DNA from: a virus
Virus record (IMG/VR): IMGVR_UViG_3300025030_000109
Span: 1-61,372 of that record
Strand: one strand, 5' to 3'
Length of the DNA: 61,372 nt
Shown in pieces: positions 7,396-16,648 of the stretch (position 1 is its first letter; every line of letters starts with the position of its first letter). The translations under genes were made by a program, and so were the position numbers. The notes below the pieces were generated by a model that searched no databases, was not told the origin of the DNA, and was given only the letters and a program-made list of their open reading frames with translations.

Positions 7396-7733
7396 TGGCG
7401 AGAAAGAAGAGAGAGGTCGTTGAACCCTCCGGAATCACCGTCGAGCAGCACCTGAAGAATCTGGGTCTGCTGTCCGAGGCTCCCGAGGCTCCCGAGGCTC
7501 CCGAGGCTCCCGAGGCTCCTGAGGCTCCCGAGGCTCCCGAGGCTCCCGAGGCTCCCGAGGCTCCCGAGGCTCCCGAGGCTCCCGAGGCTCCCGATGAGAC
7601 TTTCGAGGTCTCCCTCTTCGACACCACCCCGGTCTCGATCAACGGCGCGCTTGTCCATCTCCCTCGCGGGACGCAGAAGGTATCCAAGCAGATCTACAAC
7701 ATCCTCCGGGATGCAAATCTCATCAGCACCTAA
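7395..7733 (+). CDS. Virion-associated protein with a (Glu-Ala-Pro)13 linker
   Basis: A 112-residue protein: a basic N-terminus ([12 protein letters not shown]), a short helical part, 13 tandem Glu-Ala-Pro units (residues 28-66), and a C-terminal domain of about 45 residues ([20 protein letters not shown]). Pro-rich acidic repeats of this kind are stiff, extended spacers that hold two domains apart, as in TonB-like or fibre-linking proteins. Start overlaps the stop of the gene before. The function is unknown; the place between head and connector genes suggests a head-fibre or connector part. Confidence 0.7.
   Translation: MARKKREVVEPSGITVEQHLKNLGLLSEAPEAPEAPEAPEAPEAPEAPEAPEAPEAPEAPEAPEAPDETFEVSLFDTTPVSINGALVHLPRGTQKVSKQIYNILRDANLIST
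7476..7592 (+). repeat. Tandem 9-bp repeat, 13 copies
   Basis: Thirteen head-to-tail copies of GAGGCTCCC (one copy ends in CCT), each coding Glu-Ala-Pro. Near-perfect identity at DNA level, including third codon positions, means recent expansion by slippage or unequal exchange rather than protein-level selection alone. Confidence 0.97.
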
Positions 7734-7745
7734 AAGGAGACACCG

Positions 7746-8108
7746 ATGGAAGGCTTGAACCTGGACCTTGACGCGCTTACCCCGACTGCGGCACCTGCCG
7801 CGCAGAAGCTCCACAAAGGCAAGATCGAGTACGCCCCGCCCTTCTACACCATCAACGTCCAGCATGTCGAGCACATGCCGGAGTACGAGGTGATCGGGGT
7901 GAACGGCGAGGTGATCCAGGTCACCCGAGGCATCGACGTCCCGAACATCCCGCAGGCATTCATCAACGTGCTGCGCCAGGCGGTCACCTCCAAGCTCTTC
8001 ACCGTCAAGAAGCCGGACGGCTCCGAGGAGCACGAGTGGCGCCCGGTCAACGCGATCCCCTTCAGCGTGATCGAGGGGCCGTATCAGGTGAGGAAGACCG
8101 ATGACTAG
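7746..8108 (+). CDS. Conserved head/connector protein
   Basis: A 120-residue protein with AAGGAGA before its ATG; its end overlaps the start of the adaptor gene by eight bases. It contains PEYEVIGVNGEVIQV and RGIDVPNIP segments of a type I associate with small virion proteins of podoviruses that precede the adaptor gene. No enzymatic motif. A role at the head-tail interface is inferred from neighbours. Confidence 0.6.
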   Translation: MEGLNLDLDALTPTAAPAAQKLHKGKIEYAPPFYTINVQHVEHMPEYEVIGVNGEVIQVTRGIDVPNIPQAFINVLRQAVTSKLFTVKKPDGSEEHEWRPVNAIPFSVIEGPYQVRKTDD

Positions 8109-8739
8109 AGCCGAGATCCTTGCAGAACTGAGAGAGATGGTCAGCGACACCCGAGCCCCCTACGGCTGGTCCGACGTTCGCCTGATGAACTTCCTGTCCC
8201 TCGGGCAGACCCAGTTCTGCAAGGACACCGGTTTCTTCCGCGACTCCACCAACTACACGCTCACCACCGAGGTGGGGGTCTCGACCTACCTCCTCGACTC
8301 CGAGGTCATCAAGGTTCTCGCCCTGTCCTATGCTGGATCGACGCTCACCGAGGACGTGCGCTCCTCGCTCTTCGACTCCGCCTGCACCCCGTTCGCCTAC
8401 CGCACCGATCTGGACACCCAGAGCCTCACGCTCCTGGCGCCGGCAGATGCAGTCTACACCCTCGACATGGTGGTGTGGCGCTCGGCCCGGGTCCCGTTCA
8501 ACCACAAGAACGGCAACAGCTACGACGGCGCGCTGGAGATCCCCGAGGACTTCCACCTCGCCCCTGTCGAGTATGCGGCCTACAAGTGCTTCGGCGATCA
8601 CGACCGCGAGCGGCAGGACCCTGTGAAGGCTGCGGACCACCTGGCGAACTTCAAGCGCTACACCGTCGAAGGTAAGCGCGCCTTCCGCCGCTTCACCAGC
8701 TCCAGAGGCTTTGAGCCGAACCCCACCTACCTCGTCTAG
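8101..8739 (+). CDS. Head-tail adaptor (gp6-like, DUF6682-type)
   Basis: A 212-residue protein whose N-terminus (RAEILAELREMVSDT, then WSDVRLMNFLSLGQ) has the helical form of phage adaptor proteins that dock as a ring under the portal. The middle is beta-rich and the C-terminus again helical with PEDFHLAPVEYAAYKCF, typical of the family. It overlaps the gene before by eight bases and is followed by a nozzle-like gene, the usual portal-adaptor-nozzle order of short tails. Confidence 0.75.
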   Translation: MTRAEILAELREMVSDTRAPYGWSDVRLMNFLSLGQTQFCKDTGFFRDSTNYTLTTEVGVSTYLLDSEVIKVLALSYAGSTLTEDVRSSLFDSACTPFAYRTDLDTQSLTLLAPADAVYTLDMVVWRSARVPFNHKNGNSYDGALEIPEDFHLAPVEYAAYKCFGDHDRERQDPVKAADHLANFKRYTVEGKRAFRRFTSSRGFEPNPTYLV

Positions 8740-8748
8740 GAGTACCGC

Positions 8749-10230
8749 ATGGCGAAGACTCCCGTTTCCACATTCACGTTCGGCGGCATGAACAACGCCA
8801 GCGACCCAGCGACCGTCGGCGCACCTACTTACCAGAACCGGACCTACTCCGCCTGCGCCGACATTGTGAACTGTGATGTGGACAGCAGCGGGAACGTGAG
8901 CCGCAGGGAGGGGAGCGCCGTGGACGTCGAGGCAGCCGTCACCTCCGCGGGTCTAGGGTTCTGCGTCGTGGATGGCGCGATCAACGCCTACTCCGCAGGG
9001 GTGCTCACCCCGCTGGTGGGCTCACCCGCCGTGGCGGACGTGACCGAGTTTCTCCAGGTGAATGACATCGTGGTCTTCAGCGACGACACCACCATCGGCT
9101 ACATCAAGGACGACCTCCCGACCATCCTGAGCTCCAGCACCGAAGCCGACGACATCCTCGATCTGGAGGCGTGGGTGGCATCCACCTACCCCGCCGGCGC
9201 GGAGGTGACCGAGAGCAACATGGAGATTGACGCTTTCGCCATGTCCACGCGCCCCGGCTACTGTCTGGAGTTCTACAACGGCGCGGTCTATATGGCTCGA
9301 CAGGTGACGAACGACACAGGGGTCGCCTGGTTCGTCTTCTGCACCAAGACCTTCAACGCCGCGAAAGAGGACGACCGCTTCAACGTCGTCGCTGGTTTCA
9401 AGGACCAGATCACCATGATCAAGGCGGTCAATGACGGGATCTTTGTGGGGACCTTGGGCGGCACGTTCTTCCTCTCCGGCGACGGGGTGAAGGGGAGCGC
9501 CGAGGGCATCCGGGGCTTTACCCAGAGAAAACTGAACTCCTTCGGGGCGATCTACGGTTCCGCAGCCAAGGTCCCCGGGAAGAAAGAGAAGGGCAGCGAG
9601 ATTGTCATGTGGCTCACGGCGAACGGCGTGTATGCCGGCGGGGACGGCGGGGTCTGCGAGGATGTGTCCGAGGACCGGGCGCTGGTCCCTGCAGGGTTGA
9701 CGGCCGCGGCTTTCGTGAGGCAGACCGGGGACGACTGGCACTACGTCGTGAGCATCGCAGGAGCGGCGCTCGTGGTGACCCTGAAGACGCTGCACCACAG
9801 CCGCTACACCGGCTTCAGCTTCAACGGGTTCTTCTCCTCCGGGGGCCACTACTACGGCACGAACGCCGACGGCGTGATCCTTCTGGAGGGCGAGACCGAC
9901 TACGCTGCCAGCGCCATCGATGCCTACTTCTCGACGCCGCTCACCGACTTCGAGGCCCAGGAGCTGAAGCGCTGCGCCGATGCCTACCTGCAGGTCAGGA
10001 CCTCGGGCGACATGGCGCTGGACCTTTACGTCGACGAGGCGGAGGTGGCCGTGGACATACCGTTCGATGGCCCGTTCCAGATCGAGACCGGGCTGCGGCA
10101 TTTGCGGGCGAAGCTCCCCCGGGGCGCCAAAGGCTCCAGCTGGCAATTCAAAATCAAGAATGTGGACGGATGCCGGTTCACGGCGTTTTCCCTCAAAGTT
10201 CCGCCTGTTGTCTCAGGGCGTACCATCTAG
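8749..10230 (+). CDS. Tail nozzle/stopper-like structural protein
   Basis: A 493-residue protein with TFTFGGMNNASDP near the N-terminus, then the pattern 'A-x-x-NCDVDSSGNVSRREG', which is common in podovirus and lambda-like proteins that lie at the tail end (nozzle or tail-needle base). The rest alternates beta strands and Gly/Asp turns and reads as a large beta-propeller-like fold. AGGAG precedes the ATG. Position after the adaptor supports a tail nozzle; the precise counterpart in T7 (gp12-like) or P22 cannot be fixed by eye. Confidence 0.6.
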   Translation: MAKTPVSTFTFGGMNNASDPATVGAPTYQNRTYSACADIVNCDVDSSGNVSRREGSAVDVEAAVTSAGLGFCVVDGAINAYSAGVLTPLVGSPAVADVTEFLQVNDIVVFSDDTTIGYIKDDLPTILSSSTEADDILDLEAWVASTYPAGAEVTESNMEIDAFAMSTRPGYCLEFYNGAVYMARQVTNDTGVAWFVFCTKTFNAAKEDDRFNVVAGFKDQITMIKAVNDGIFVGTLGGTFFLSGDGVKGSAEGIRGFTQRKLNSFGAIYGSAAKVPGKKEKGSEIVMWLTANGVYAGGDGGVCEDVSEDRALVPAGLTAAAFVRQTGDDWHYVVSIAGAALVVTLKTLHHSRYTGFSFNGFFSSGGHYYGTNADGVILLEGETDYAASAIDAYFSTPLTDFEAQELKRCADAYLQVRTSGDMALDLYVDEAEVAVDIPFDGPFQIETGLRHLRAKLPRGAKGSSWQFKIKNVDGCRFTAFSLKVPPVVSGRTI

Positions 10231-10239
10231 GAGGTAAAC

Positions 10240-11487
10240 ATGCGGACAGTCACGAATTACGGTGATCCCGTCAAAGGCGCGGACGGGATCGCAAAGAGCG
10301 GGGTGGCGGTCACATTCCAACTGGTTGACGAAGCGAAGCGCCAACCAGTTGTCCTTTTCGATGCGGACGACGGGGACCTCATCGTCGGGGATGTGATTAC
10401 CGCAACCACCAACGGGACGGGTGTCTTCACTGTCAGCCTCTGGGAGAACAACAAGGGCGAGGTGGCAACCTGTTACAAGGTGCGCTATGCAGCAGGCGTG
10501 GCAGGCGTCTCAGCCAAACCGTTCTACATCAAGGTGAACGAGGGGGAGACAGACTTGACCCTGCTGGAAGCCCGGACCACCATGGCTGCCATCCAGCCGC
10601 AGACCCTATCCCTGTTCTCTGCGCTGCTCACAGCGATCAGCGAGGCAGTAGCGCTCGTCACCACAACCACGAACGGGATCATGTCCTATGTGGATAAGGT
10701 AAAGCTGGACACCATCAGCACCACAGGCGGTAACACGACGCTGACGGGCCCCCTTGTGTACGGCGGCATCGGGCTGCAAGCGGGGGCGCTCGCCAACCAC
10801 GCCACGTTCAGAAACATCTCCGCAGACACCGCATCCAGAGTGTACATCATGCCGAAAGGGGCACCGGCAGGGACCGCCTCGGCGTTCAAGATCTTCGGCA
10901 CGGACTACGAGGCCGACTCGGTGAACTACCGGGATTTCGGGTTTTACTACGACGCCACGGCGCAGAAGTTCTACCTGAACGGCAAGGCCAACGGCACTTT
11001 CAGCAACGTCCCTCTGGCTTTCGCGTTCCAGGATGGAGCCTACGTCGCGGGTGAGATTTTCAAATACACGGCATCAGATGCATCGGTCGTCGCAGCTTTT
11101 GCACTCGGAGGCGCAGCGGTGACGCACGGCGCCATGTACTCCGGCGTGGGTACGTACTTCGAGAAGGACGCAGCTTTCGCCAACGGAAAGATGTTGCGCT
11201 GGTATAGGGCGGACGACACATCAGCGGCTACAGGCATCAGGTTCACCGCAAGCAACGATCTGGAATTCCTGATCGACGGCACCGTGCGCGGGAAGTTCAC
11301 CGCTGCCGGCAACCTCACAGTGGGAGGTACGGTCACCGTAGGGCAGCTCGCACTGGCGGCGCTGAACGAAGCGCCAGCATCGGCCTCGGCCGCAGGTACC
11401 GCGAGGGAGATCCGTGTTACTGCGAACTATGTGTATGTTTGCATCGCCACAGATACCTGGGTGAGAGCCGCGCTGACAACCTGGTAA
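10240..11487 (+). CDS. Tail fibre / receptor-contact protein
   Basis: A 415-residue protein with AGGAGG before its ATG. The first 110 residues form a beta sandwich-like attachment domain; from about residue 115 follows a fibre-type region with Thr/Gly/Ala strands and the fibre-typical LTGPLVYGGIGLQAG. The last 60 residues (GTVTVGQLALAALNEAPASASAAG, then TANYVYVCIATDTWVRAAL) match the end module often seen in phage fibres and prophage fibre genes. It precedes the giant Ig-rich adhesin, so both likely make up the adsorption apparatus. Confidence 0.65.
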   Translation: MRTVTNYGDPVKGADGIAKSGVAVTFQLVDEAKRQPVVLFDADDGDLIVGDVITATTNGTGVFTVSLWENNKGEVATCYKVRYAAGVAGVSAKPFYIKVNEGETDLTLLEARTTMAAIQPQTLSLFSALLTAISEAVALVTTTTNGIMSYVDKVKLDTISTTGGNTTLTGPLVYGGIGLQAGALANHATFRNISADTASRVYIMPKGAPAGTASAFKIFGTDYEADSVNYRDFGFYYDATAQKFYLNGKANGTFSNVPLAFAFQDGAYVAGEIFKYTASDASVVAAFALGGAAVTHGAMYSGVGTYFEKDAAFANGKMLRWYRADDTSAATGIRFTASNDLEFLIDGTVRGKFTAAGNLTVGGTVTVGQLALAALNEAPASASAAGTAREIRVTANYVYVCIATDTWVRAALTTW

Positions 11488-11500
11488 GGGGAGGCGCACT

Positions 11501-14500
11501 TTGAAAATAATCAACGCCAGCGATGCACCCCTGACCGGAGCAGTCGTCGCTCAAGCGCAGAGGCTCCACGCTGCGGCGAAGCTCCTTGTCACGCGCCCCC
11601 TGAAGAAGATAACAGCACTCGCCTCCGACATCGGCGATGTCTTCATCTTCGTGGCGCGCCTCGGCGCCACCGAGTCCTCCGACCAGGTTCTGGTCCTCAA
11701 GTCCGGATACCCCTTCAAAATTGTCTCCGCCGGCAACGACGAGGTGAACGGCCCCTGGCTCACCTGGGAAGGTGGCATTGCACCGTTCCAGGTGCAACTC
11801 TGCTACCGCGACCCGGAGTTCGGCGATTACACCTACCCCATGTCGGATTACGTGGTGAACGTGGAAGCCAACCTCATGGACGCTGCGGGGAACCTGGAGC
11901 TCGGGCAGACCTACTACATGACCAAGCTCGTCGAAGAGGACCCCTGGTGGGCGGACGACCTTGAGGGTGAGCAGCCACAAGACCGCATAGGACTGCTGAT
12001 AACTGATGACACTGGGCGGCAGCTGTTCGCCCCCTTCACACCGGCGGACACAGACCCGCTTTCCGCGGTCTATACGCAGTACGGTCCGCCCCCGACCTGC
12101 ACGCCGATTGTCCAGTGGGCAGACCCCGCAGACATCCTGGGCGGCGCGCCGCTCACGGAGTTGGAACTGAATGCAGCGGTGAAGATCCCCGGCACAAGCA
12201 CCGACCTTCCTGGTGTCTTCACCTACGACCCGCCCCTGACCACGGTGCTGGCAGCCGGTCCGCACACGCTGTCTGTCACCTTCCAGGCGACAGATGCGAC
12301 TCACTACCTCCCCGCAGTAGCCACGGCCACACTTGTCGTAGGCAAGTCCGCGCAGACGATCACCGTCACAGAAGACCACTGGATCGGGGTAACAGGGGTG
12401 CCCTACACCGGGGAGACCCCGGACACGCCGCTGGTCGGCAACACCTCGCACGGCAGCCACGGGGATGACCTCTTCGTGGGCGGCACGGGGAGGATCCAGG
12501 CGCACTGTACATCCGGTCAGGCGGTCAACTATTTCTCCTCGAACCCTGAAGTGGCAACCATCGACATCCTCTCCGGTGACGTGACGCTTATCTCCCGCGG
12601 CGAGGCGGACTCCGGGGTCTCGTTCCACATCGTAGCACCTGAGAACGACGCATTCTTCGAGGCGACCTACGACGGGCAGACCCACAACTTTGCCTTGCTG
12701 CAACTCGACCCCTCGGACATCACCTTCACAGTCGACTCCCCCATAGAGTACGGCGAGCCGCTTGCCGTGACGACCAGCGCCCCGATTGCGGGGGCGTGGG
12801 ACATCGACCCTGTGGAGGGGACGATCCTGGATGTGACCACGACCATCCCGCACTCCATCACCGGCATATTCACGCCGGAGGACATCGAGAACTACGCTAC
12901 GAACCAGGAGTTCGACGTGGACCTCGACGTGACAGCGGCCACGCCGGTCATCACCTGGGCGCCGCTCGACATGGTATACGGTGACCTGTTCGGTGACACG
13001 ATCATGAACGCCGTCGCCACCAACCCGCACACCGGCCTCGTGGTCGCAGGGGACTACGTCTACGCCATCTACGCCAGAGAGAACGTGCTCGCAGCAGATG
13101 GCACCACGTCTGCGGACAACACCGGCGCCGACCTGATCGTGGATTTCACGCCGACAGGGCTGAACGCAGCGAACCATACAACAGCTACAGCCACCCGCTC
13201 ACTCGTCATGGGGACCCGCGGCGTGACTGTCCAGGCGATTGCGACCAGCAAGACCTACGGCGAATTAGACCCTGTATTCACCTACACCGCCACAGGGTTC
13301 ATCGACGGGGAAATAGCAGCAGACAACCTGACGGGGTACTTGGCGCGGACTTCCTCGACCTCGGAAGGTGTCGGGACTTACCAGATAACCATCGGCACGT
13401 TGGCAGGGAATCAAAACTACCACATAGCGACCTTCGTGGGTGCGGACTTCAACATCGTGCCCGGGAACCGCAACCCCGTGCTGACGTCCCTGGTGAAGAC
13501 CAGCGGCAACTACAGGGGGGACTCTATCGTCCTTACGGCGACAGCCTCTGATCCCGAGAGTGACCCGATCACCTACACCTGGTCCTACTCTTTCGGAGGC
13601 TCGGCCTACACGGGAGTCAACGACGGGACCAACGTCGGAGGCTTCACGCCGTCGCTGCCCGGGACCTACATCTGCACGGTGTCAGTGAGCGACGGCAACT
13701 CCGTCTATACCCACGTCAAGTCCTTGAGCGTCGTGGTGCTGAACCGCACGTCCGCAGCCAACTTCACCTCCTCGCATGTGGGGGAGTGGCTTGTCGGAGA
13801 CACCACGACCCTGACCAACACGACGCCGGCCGATCCCGACGGGGACAGCCAGACCTTCGCTTTCACTGTGGAGTCCTGCCCCCCGGAGGGTGACCCCTAC
13901 GGGACCATAGTGGAGGTGAGCGCAGGGGTCGCTACATTCTCCCCTGATGCCGCCGGGGAGTGGATCATCAAGCTGACCGTGACGGATGCCGTCGGCGGAG
14001 TCTCGTCGGCAACAACCACTGTCACTGCGGCGGTCGGCGCGGCTTCGCTTACCTGGGCTACCATCGGGGGCATGACCTACGGCGACCGGCTCGATGCCTC
14101 CAGGCTGACCGCGACGACGGGCGTGGCGGGGACTTTCGTTTACAAGGTCGGCGGGGTCACAGTGGCCTCCGGCGCGGCCGGGGCGCTCACCTTCTACCCC
14201 TCGGGCGGGTTCCTCCCGTCGGTCGGGAGCGTGACGGTGGACGTGGAGTTCACTCCCACCAATCCTTGGGAATCCGACTACGCCTCGGACTCGCAGACTG
14301 TCACGGTGTCGAAGAAGGCGTTGACGGTGACTGCGACAGGGACGAGCCGGTACTACACCGGCACCGTTTTCTCCGGCGGTTTCGGCGTAAGCTACTCGGG
14401 GCTCATTGCTGGAGAGCAGTTCTACTCCCTGAGCGGATCGCTGGTCTACGGCGGCACATCCCAAGGCGCCAGCGACCCCGGCACCTACACCATCGTGCCG

Positions 14501-16636
14501 TCCGGGCTCACCAGCGTGAATTACCAGATCACCTTCGTCGCGGGGGCGCTCACCATCCTGCGCGGCACCGCTTCAGCAGGTGCGGCCTTCTCCCTGCCGC
14601 CGTTCGTGGTGGCCGGCGTCGCCTTGGGCAGTGTCCTTGCCGACGCCTCAAGCGCCAGCGTCGCAGGGAGTTGGGCCTACATGGGCGAGACGGGCGCACT
14701 TACATCGGCATCGGTCCTCGCCAAGGACACGGGGTACGCTGTAGATGCGACGTTCACACCCACGTCGAACCTCTACGCCGTCGTCACCCTCACAAGCGGT
14801 TTCGTCGTCAAAGGAGTTCCAGTCATCACCTGGGCAACCCCTGAGCCGATCACCTATGGCACCAGGCTCTCTGCAGTGCAGTTGAACGCTTCCTGCAACG
14901 CCGCAGGGACTTTCACTTACGACCCGCCGACCGACACCATGCTCGGGGCGGGAGAACACGCGCTTGCCGCCTACTTCACGCCCTCCGACCCGACGAACTG
15001 GACGGATGCGACCGACGGGGTGTGGCTCACCGTAGGCAAGGCGGTGCCAGCTTTCACCTTCACCATCACCGTGCCGAGCATCCTGGTCGGCGCCTCGCTG
15101 GTGTGGAAGTACGCGCTCGACAACCCGATGGGCGGCCCTGTCACCTACCGGCTTGACTCTGAGGTAGGCGAGGTCATAAGCATCGATGATTACATTTTTA
15201 CGGTGCCTGACAGCGGCCGGTGGGTGTTCGCACTGCGGGCTGAGACCAACGACTTTCTCGCGGCAACCTCGTCGGACGGCGTGGAGATCCTCGCCCCTGC
15301 GGAGCTTTCTTGGGCAACCCCTGCACCGATCACCTACGGCACCGCTCTCTCCGCGACGCAGCTCAATGCGACGGCGAACGTCCCCGGTGTCTTCACCTAC
15401 GACCCGCCGGATGGGACCATCCTTGATGCTGGGGAGCACGCGCTTGCAGTGACCTTCACGCCGTCGAACCCTGTCCAGCCTGCGATCTTCGGCGGCGTGT
15501 GGTTGACGGTGGATAAAGCCGTGGCCCTTGGATTCATTATCGACGTGGATAGCATCCCACTGAACAGCACCCTGGCGGGGAAGTACACCCTGGTGAACCT
15601 CTCGGGGGCGACCCCGCTGGCCTACTACCAGAAGTCGAACGGGACTTGGGTGCTGTTCGACCTTGACACTTTCGTCTTCACGGAGAGCAGAGCATCCATG
15701 ACCGTGACCGTGGCGGTCTCCGCGGGGCCGAACTACACGGATACGGTGAAGAGCGACACGGTGCGCGTCGGGGGGCTGCCACAGACAATCTCCGCGATCA
15801 CGATAACCGGTGACATCGTAGATAGAAAAGGGGGAGGAGTGGGGGTCGTATCTGCGACCGCATCGTCCGGACTTGCCGTCACCTTCTCTTCGAACAGTAC
15901 CAACGTCTACTTCGGGAACTTCACAGGGGGGAATATTCTCTGCGTTGCACCTGGGACGTATACCGTATATGCGGATCAACCTGGGAACTCGACCTACGCC
16001 GCAGCCGCCAGGGTAAGCATACTGCTGACCGTCAAGAAGGCGGCGCAGCCCCTGGATTTCTCCCTGAGTCCCAGCACCGTAAGTATCGGCGGCACCTCGC
16101 AGATCACGGTAATAGAGGATGGGTACGGCACCGGGGCTCTGTCCTTCTACTCAAACGGCTCGCAGATAGCGACTGTCTCAGGCATGAGGGCGACGGGGCA
16201 GAGCGCGGGCAGCGTCTGGATCACCATGCTGAAGCAGGCGGACGTGACCTATGAGGCGGTTGCCATGGCTCACCTTTTGACTGTCACATCTGCGGCAGAC
16301 CCCACTGGGGGAGGCGGCTGGACAAGAGTGTGGACCAGTGCGAATCAAGACTACAGCAATGACTACTTCTACTCCATCGACCCTGTGACGGCTGCACCGC
16401 TCGCAGACGGCGCACCCCCCATAGCTATTGTATCCCCGGACGGTCTCTGGAGAGTAGGTATGCTCGGGATTCAGGGCGGCACGGAGTGGTACAGCGCCAA
16501 CTGCGGCAGCACCTTCGCACAGATGAATGCGGCCGTCGGGATGAACTTCTCCAGCGCGTCATTCCCGAACATATTAGGCGGTGACTATGCACCCCCGAAC
16601 ACCCCGAAACTGTACTGGCTGGACCACAAAGAATAA
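11501..16636 (+). CDS. Giant Ig/MBG-repeat adhesin (tail-associated)
   Basis: A 1711-residue protein starting at TTG, with GGGGAGG six bases upstream. It is almost wholly a string of surface-adhesin modules: at least five repeats of the type 'TWA-x-PI-x-YG-x-x-L-x-x-x-Q-L-N-A ... TYDPP ... FTP', MBG/YDG-type modules (KTYGELDPVFTYTATGF; YYTGTVFSGGFGVSYSGL), and cadherin/PKD-like segments (SVSDGNSVYT). No membrane span, signal peptide or enzyme is visible. The C-terminal 110 residues are different (GGGWTRVWTSANQDY) and end in LYWLDHKE; this may be a receptor-binding tip or trimerisation end. Such modules bind sugars or surface proteins in bacteria. Neighbours are a fibre gene and a coiled-coil virion gene. 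Confidence 0.75.
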   Translation: MKIINASDAPLTGAVVAQAQRLHAAAKLLVTRPLKKITALASDIGDVFIFVARLGATESSDQVLVLKSGYPFKIVSAGNDEVNGPWLTWEGGIAPFQVQLCYRDPEFGDYTYPMSDYVVNVEANLMDAAGNLELGQTYYMTKLVEEDPWWADDLEGEQPQDRIGLLITDDTGRQLFAPFTPADTDPLSAVYTQYGPPPTCTPIVQWADPADILGGAPLTELELNAAVKIPGTSTDLPGVFTYDPPLTTVLAAGPHTLSVTFQATDATHYLPAVATATLVVGKSAQTITVTEDHWIGVTGVPYTGETPDTPLVGNTSHGSHGDDLFVGGTGRIQAHCTSGQAVNYFSSNPEVATIDILSGDVTLISRGEADSGVSFHIVAPENDAFFEATYDGQTHNFALLQLDPSDITFTVDSPIEYGEPLAVTTSAPIAGAWDIDPVEGTILDVTTTIPHSITGIFTPEDIENYATNQEFDVDLDVTAATPVITWAPLDMVYGDLFGDTIMNAVATNPHTGLVVAGDYVYAIYARENVLAADGTTSADNTGADLIVDFTPTGLNAANHTTATATRSLVMGTRGVTVQAIATSKTYGELDPVFTYTATGFIDGEIAADNLTGYLARTSSTSEGVGTYQITIGTLAGNQNYHIATFVGADFNIVPGNRNPVLTSLVKTSGNYRGDSIVLTATASDPESDPITYTWSYSFGGSAYTGVNDGTNVGGFTPSLPGTYICTVSVSDGNSVYTHVKSLSVVVLNRTSAANFTSSHVGEWLVGDTTTLTNTTPADPDGDSQTFAFTVESCPPEGDPYGTIVEVSAGVATFSPDAAGEWIIKLTVTDAVGGVSSATTTVTAAVGAASLTWATIGGMTYGDRLDASRLTATTGVAGTFVYKVGGVTVASGAAGALTFYPSGGFLPSVGSVTVDVEFTPTNPWESDYASDSQTVTVSKKALTVTATGTSRYYTGTVFSGGFGVSYSGLIAGEQFYSLSGSLVYGGTSQGASDPGTYTIVPSGLTSVNYQITFVAGALTILRGTASAGAAFSLPPFVVAGVALGSVLADASSASVAGSWAYMGETGALTSASVLAKDTGYAVDATFTPTSNLYAVVTLTSGFVVKGVPVITWATPEPITYGTRLSAVQLNASCNAAGTFTYDPPTDTMLGAGEHALAAYFTPSDPTNWTDATDGVWLTVGKAVPAFTFTITVPSILVGASLVWKYALDNPMGGPVTYRLDSEVGEVISIDDYIFTVPDSGRWVFALRAETNDFLAATSSDGVEILAPAELSWATPAPITYGTALSATQLNATANVPGVFTYDPPDGTILDAGEHALAVTFTPSNPVQPAIFGGVWLTVDKAVALGFIIDVDSIPLNSTLAGKYTLVNLSGATPLAYYQKSNGTWVLFDLDTFVFTESRASMTVTVAVSAGPNYTDTVKSDTVRVGGLPQTISAITITGDIVDRKGGGVGVVSATASSGLAVTFSSNSTNVYFGNFTGGNILCVAPGTYTVYADQPGNSTYAAAARVSILLTVKKAAQPLDFSLSPSTVSIGGTSQITVIEDGYGTGALSFYSNGSQIATVSGMRATGQSAGSVWITMLKQADVTYEAVAMAHLLTVTSAADPTGGGGWTRVWTSANQDYSNDYFYSIDPVTAAPLADGAPPIAIVSPDGLWRVGMLGIQGGTEWYSANCGSTFAQMNAAVGMNFSSASFPNILGGDYAPPNTPKLYWLDHKE
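14831..14990 (+). repeat. Adhesin module repeat, copy 1
   Basis: This stretch is a diverged DNA repeat of 15311-15470 at an exact 480-base offset with no visible gaps. It begins TGGGCAACCCCTG in both copies and codes the Ig-like module ending in FTPS. A whole-module duplication in the adhesin gene is the simplest explanation. Confidence 0.8.
15311..15470 (+). repeat. Adhesin module repeat, copy 2
   Basis: Second copy of the module at 14831-14990. Shared segments include TGGGCAACCCCTG at the start, GATCACCTA, TACGACCCGCC and ACGCGCTTGC. Confidence 0.8.
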
Positions 16637-16648
16637 AGGAGAACCACC

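Noticed and set aside
7476-7592. Tandem repeat as a possible CRISPR array
   Set aside because: The unit is 9 bp without spacers, is in frame and encodes Glu-Ala-Pro.
11417-13177. Leftward frame of 586 codons opposite the giant adhesin
   Set aside because: Composition (Arg/Val/Gly/Cys-rich) mirrors the repeat gene on the other strand; no start signal and no domain.
16300-16636. Possible diversity-generating retroelement target at the adhesin C-terminus
   Set aside because: No reverse transcriptase gene and no second copy of this segment were found anywhere in the window.
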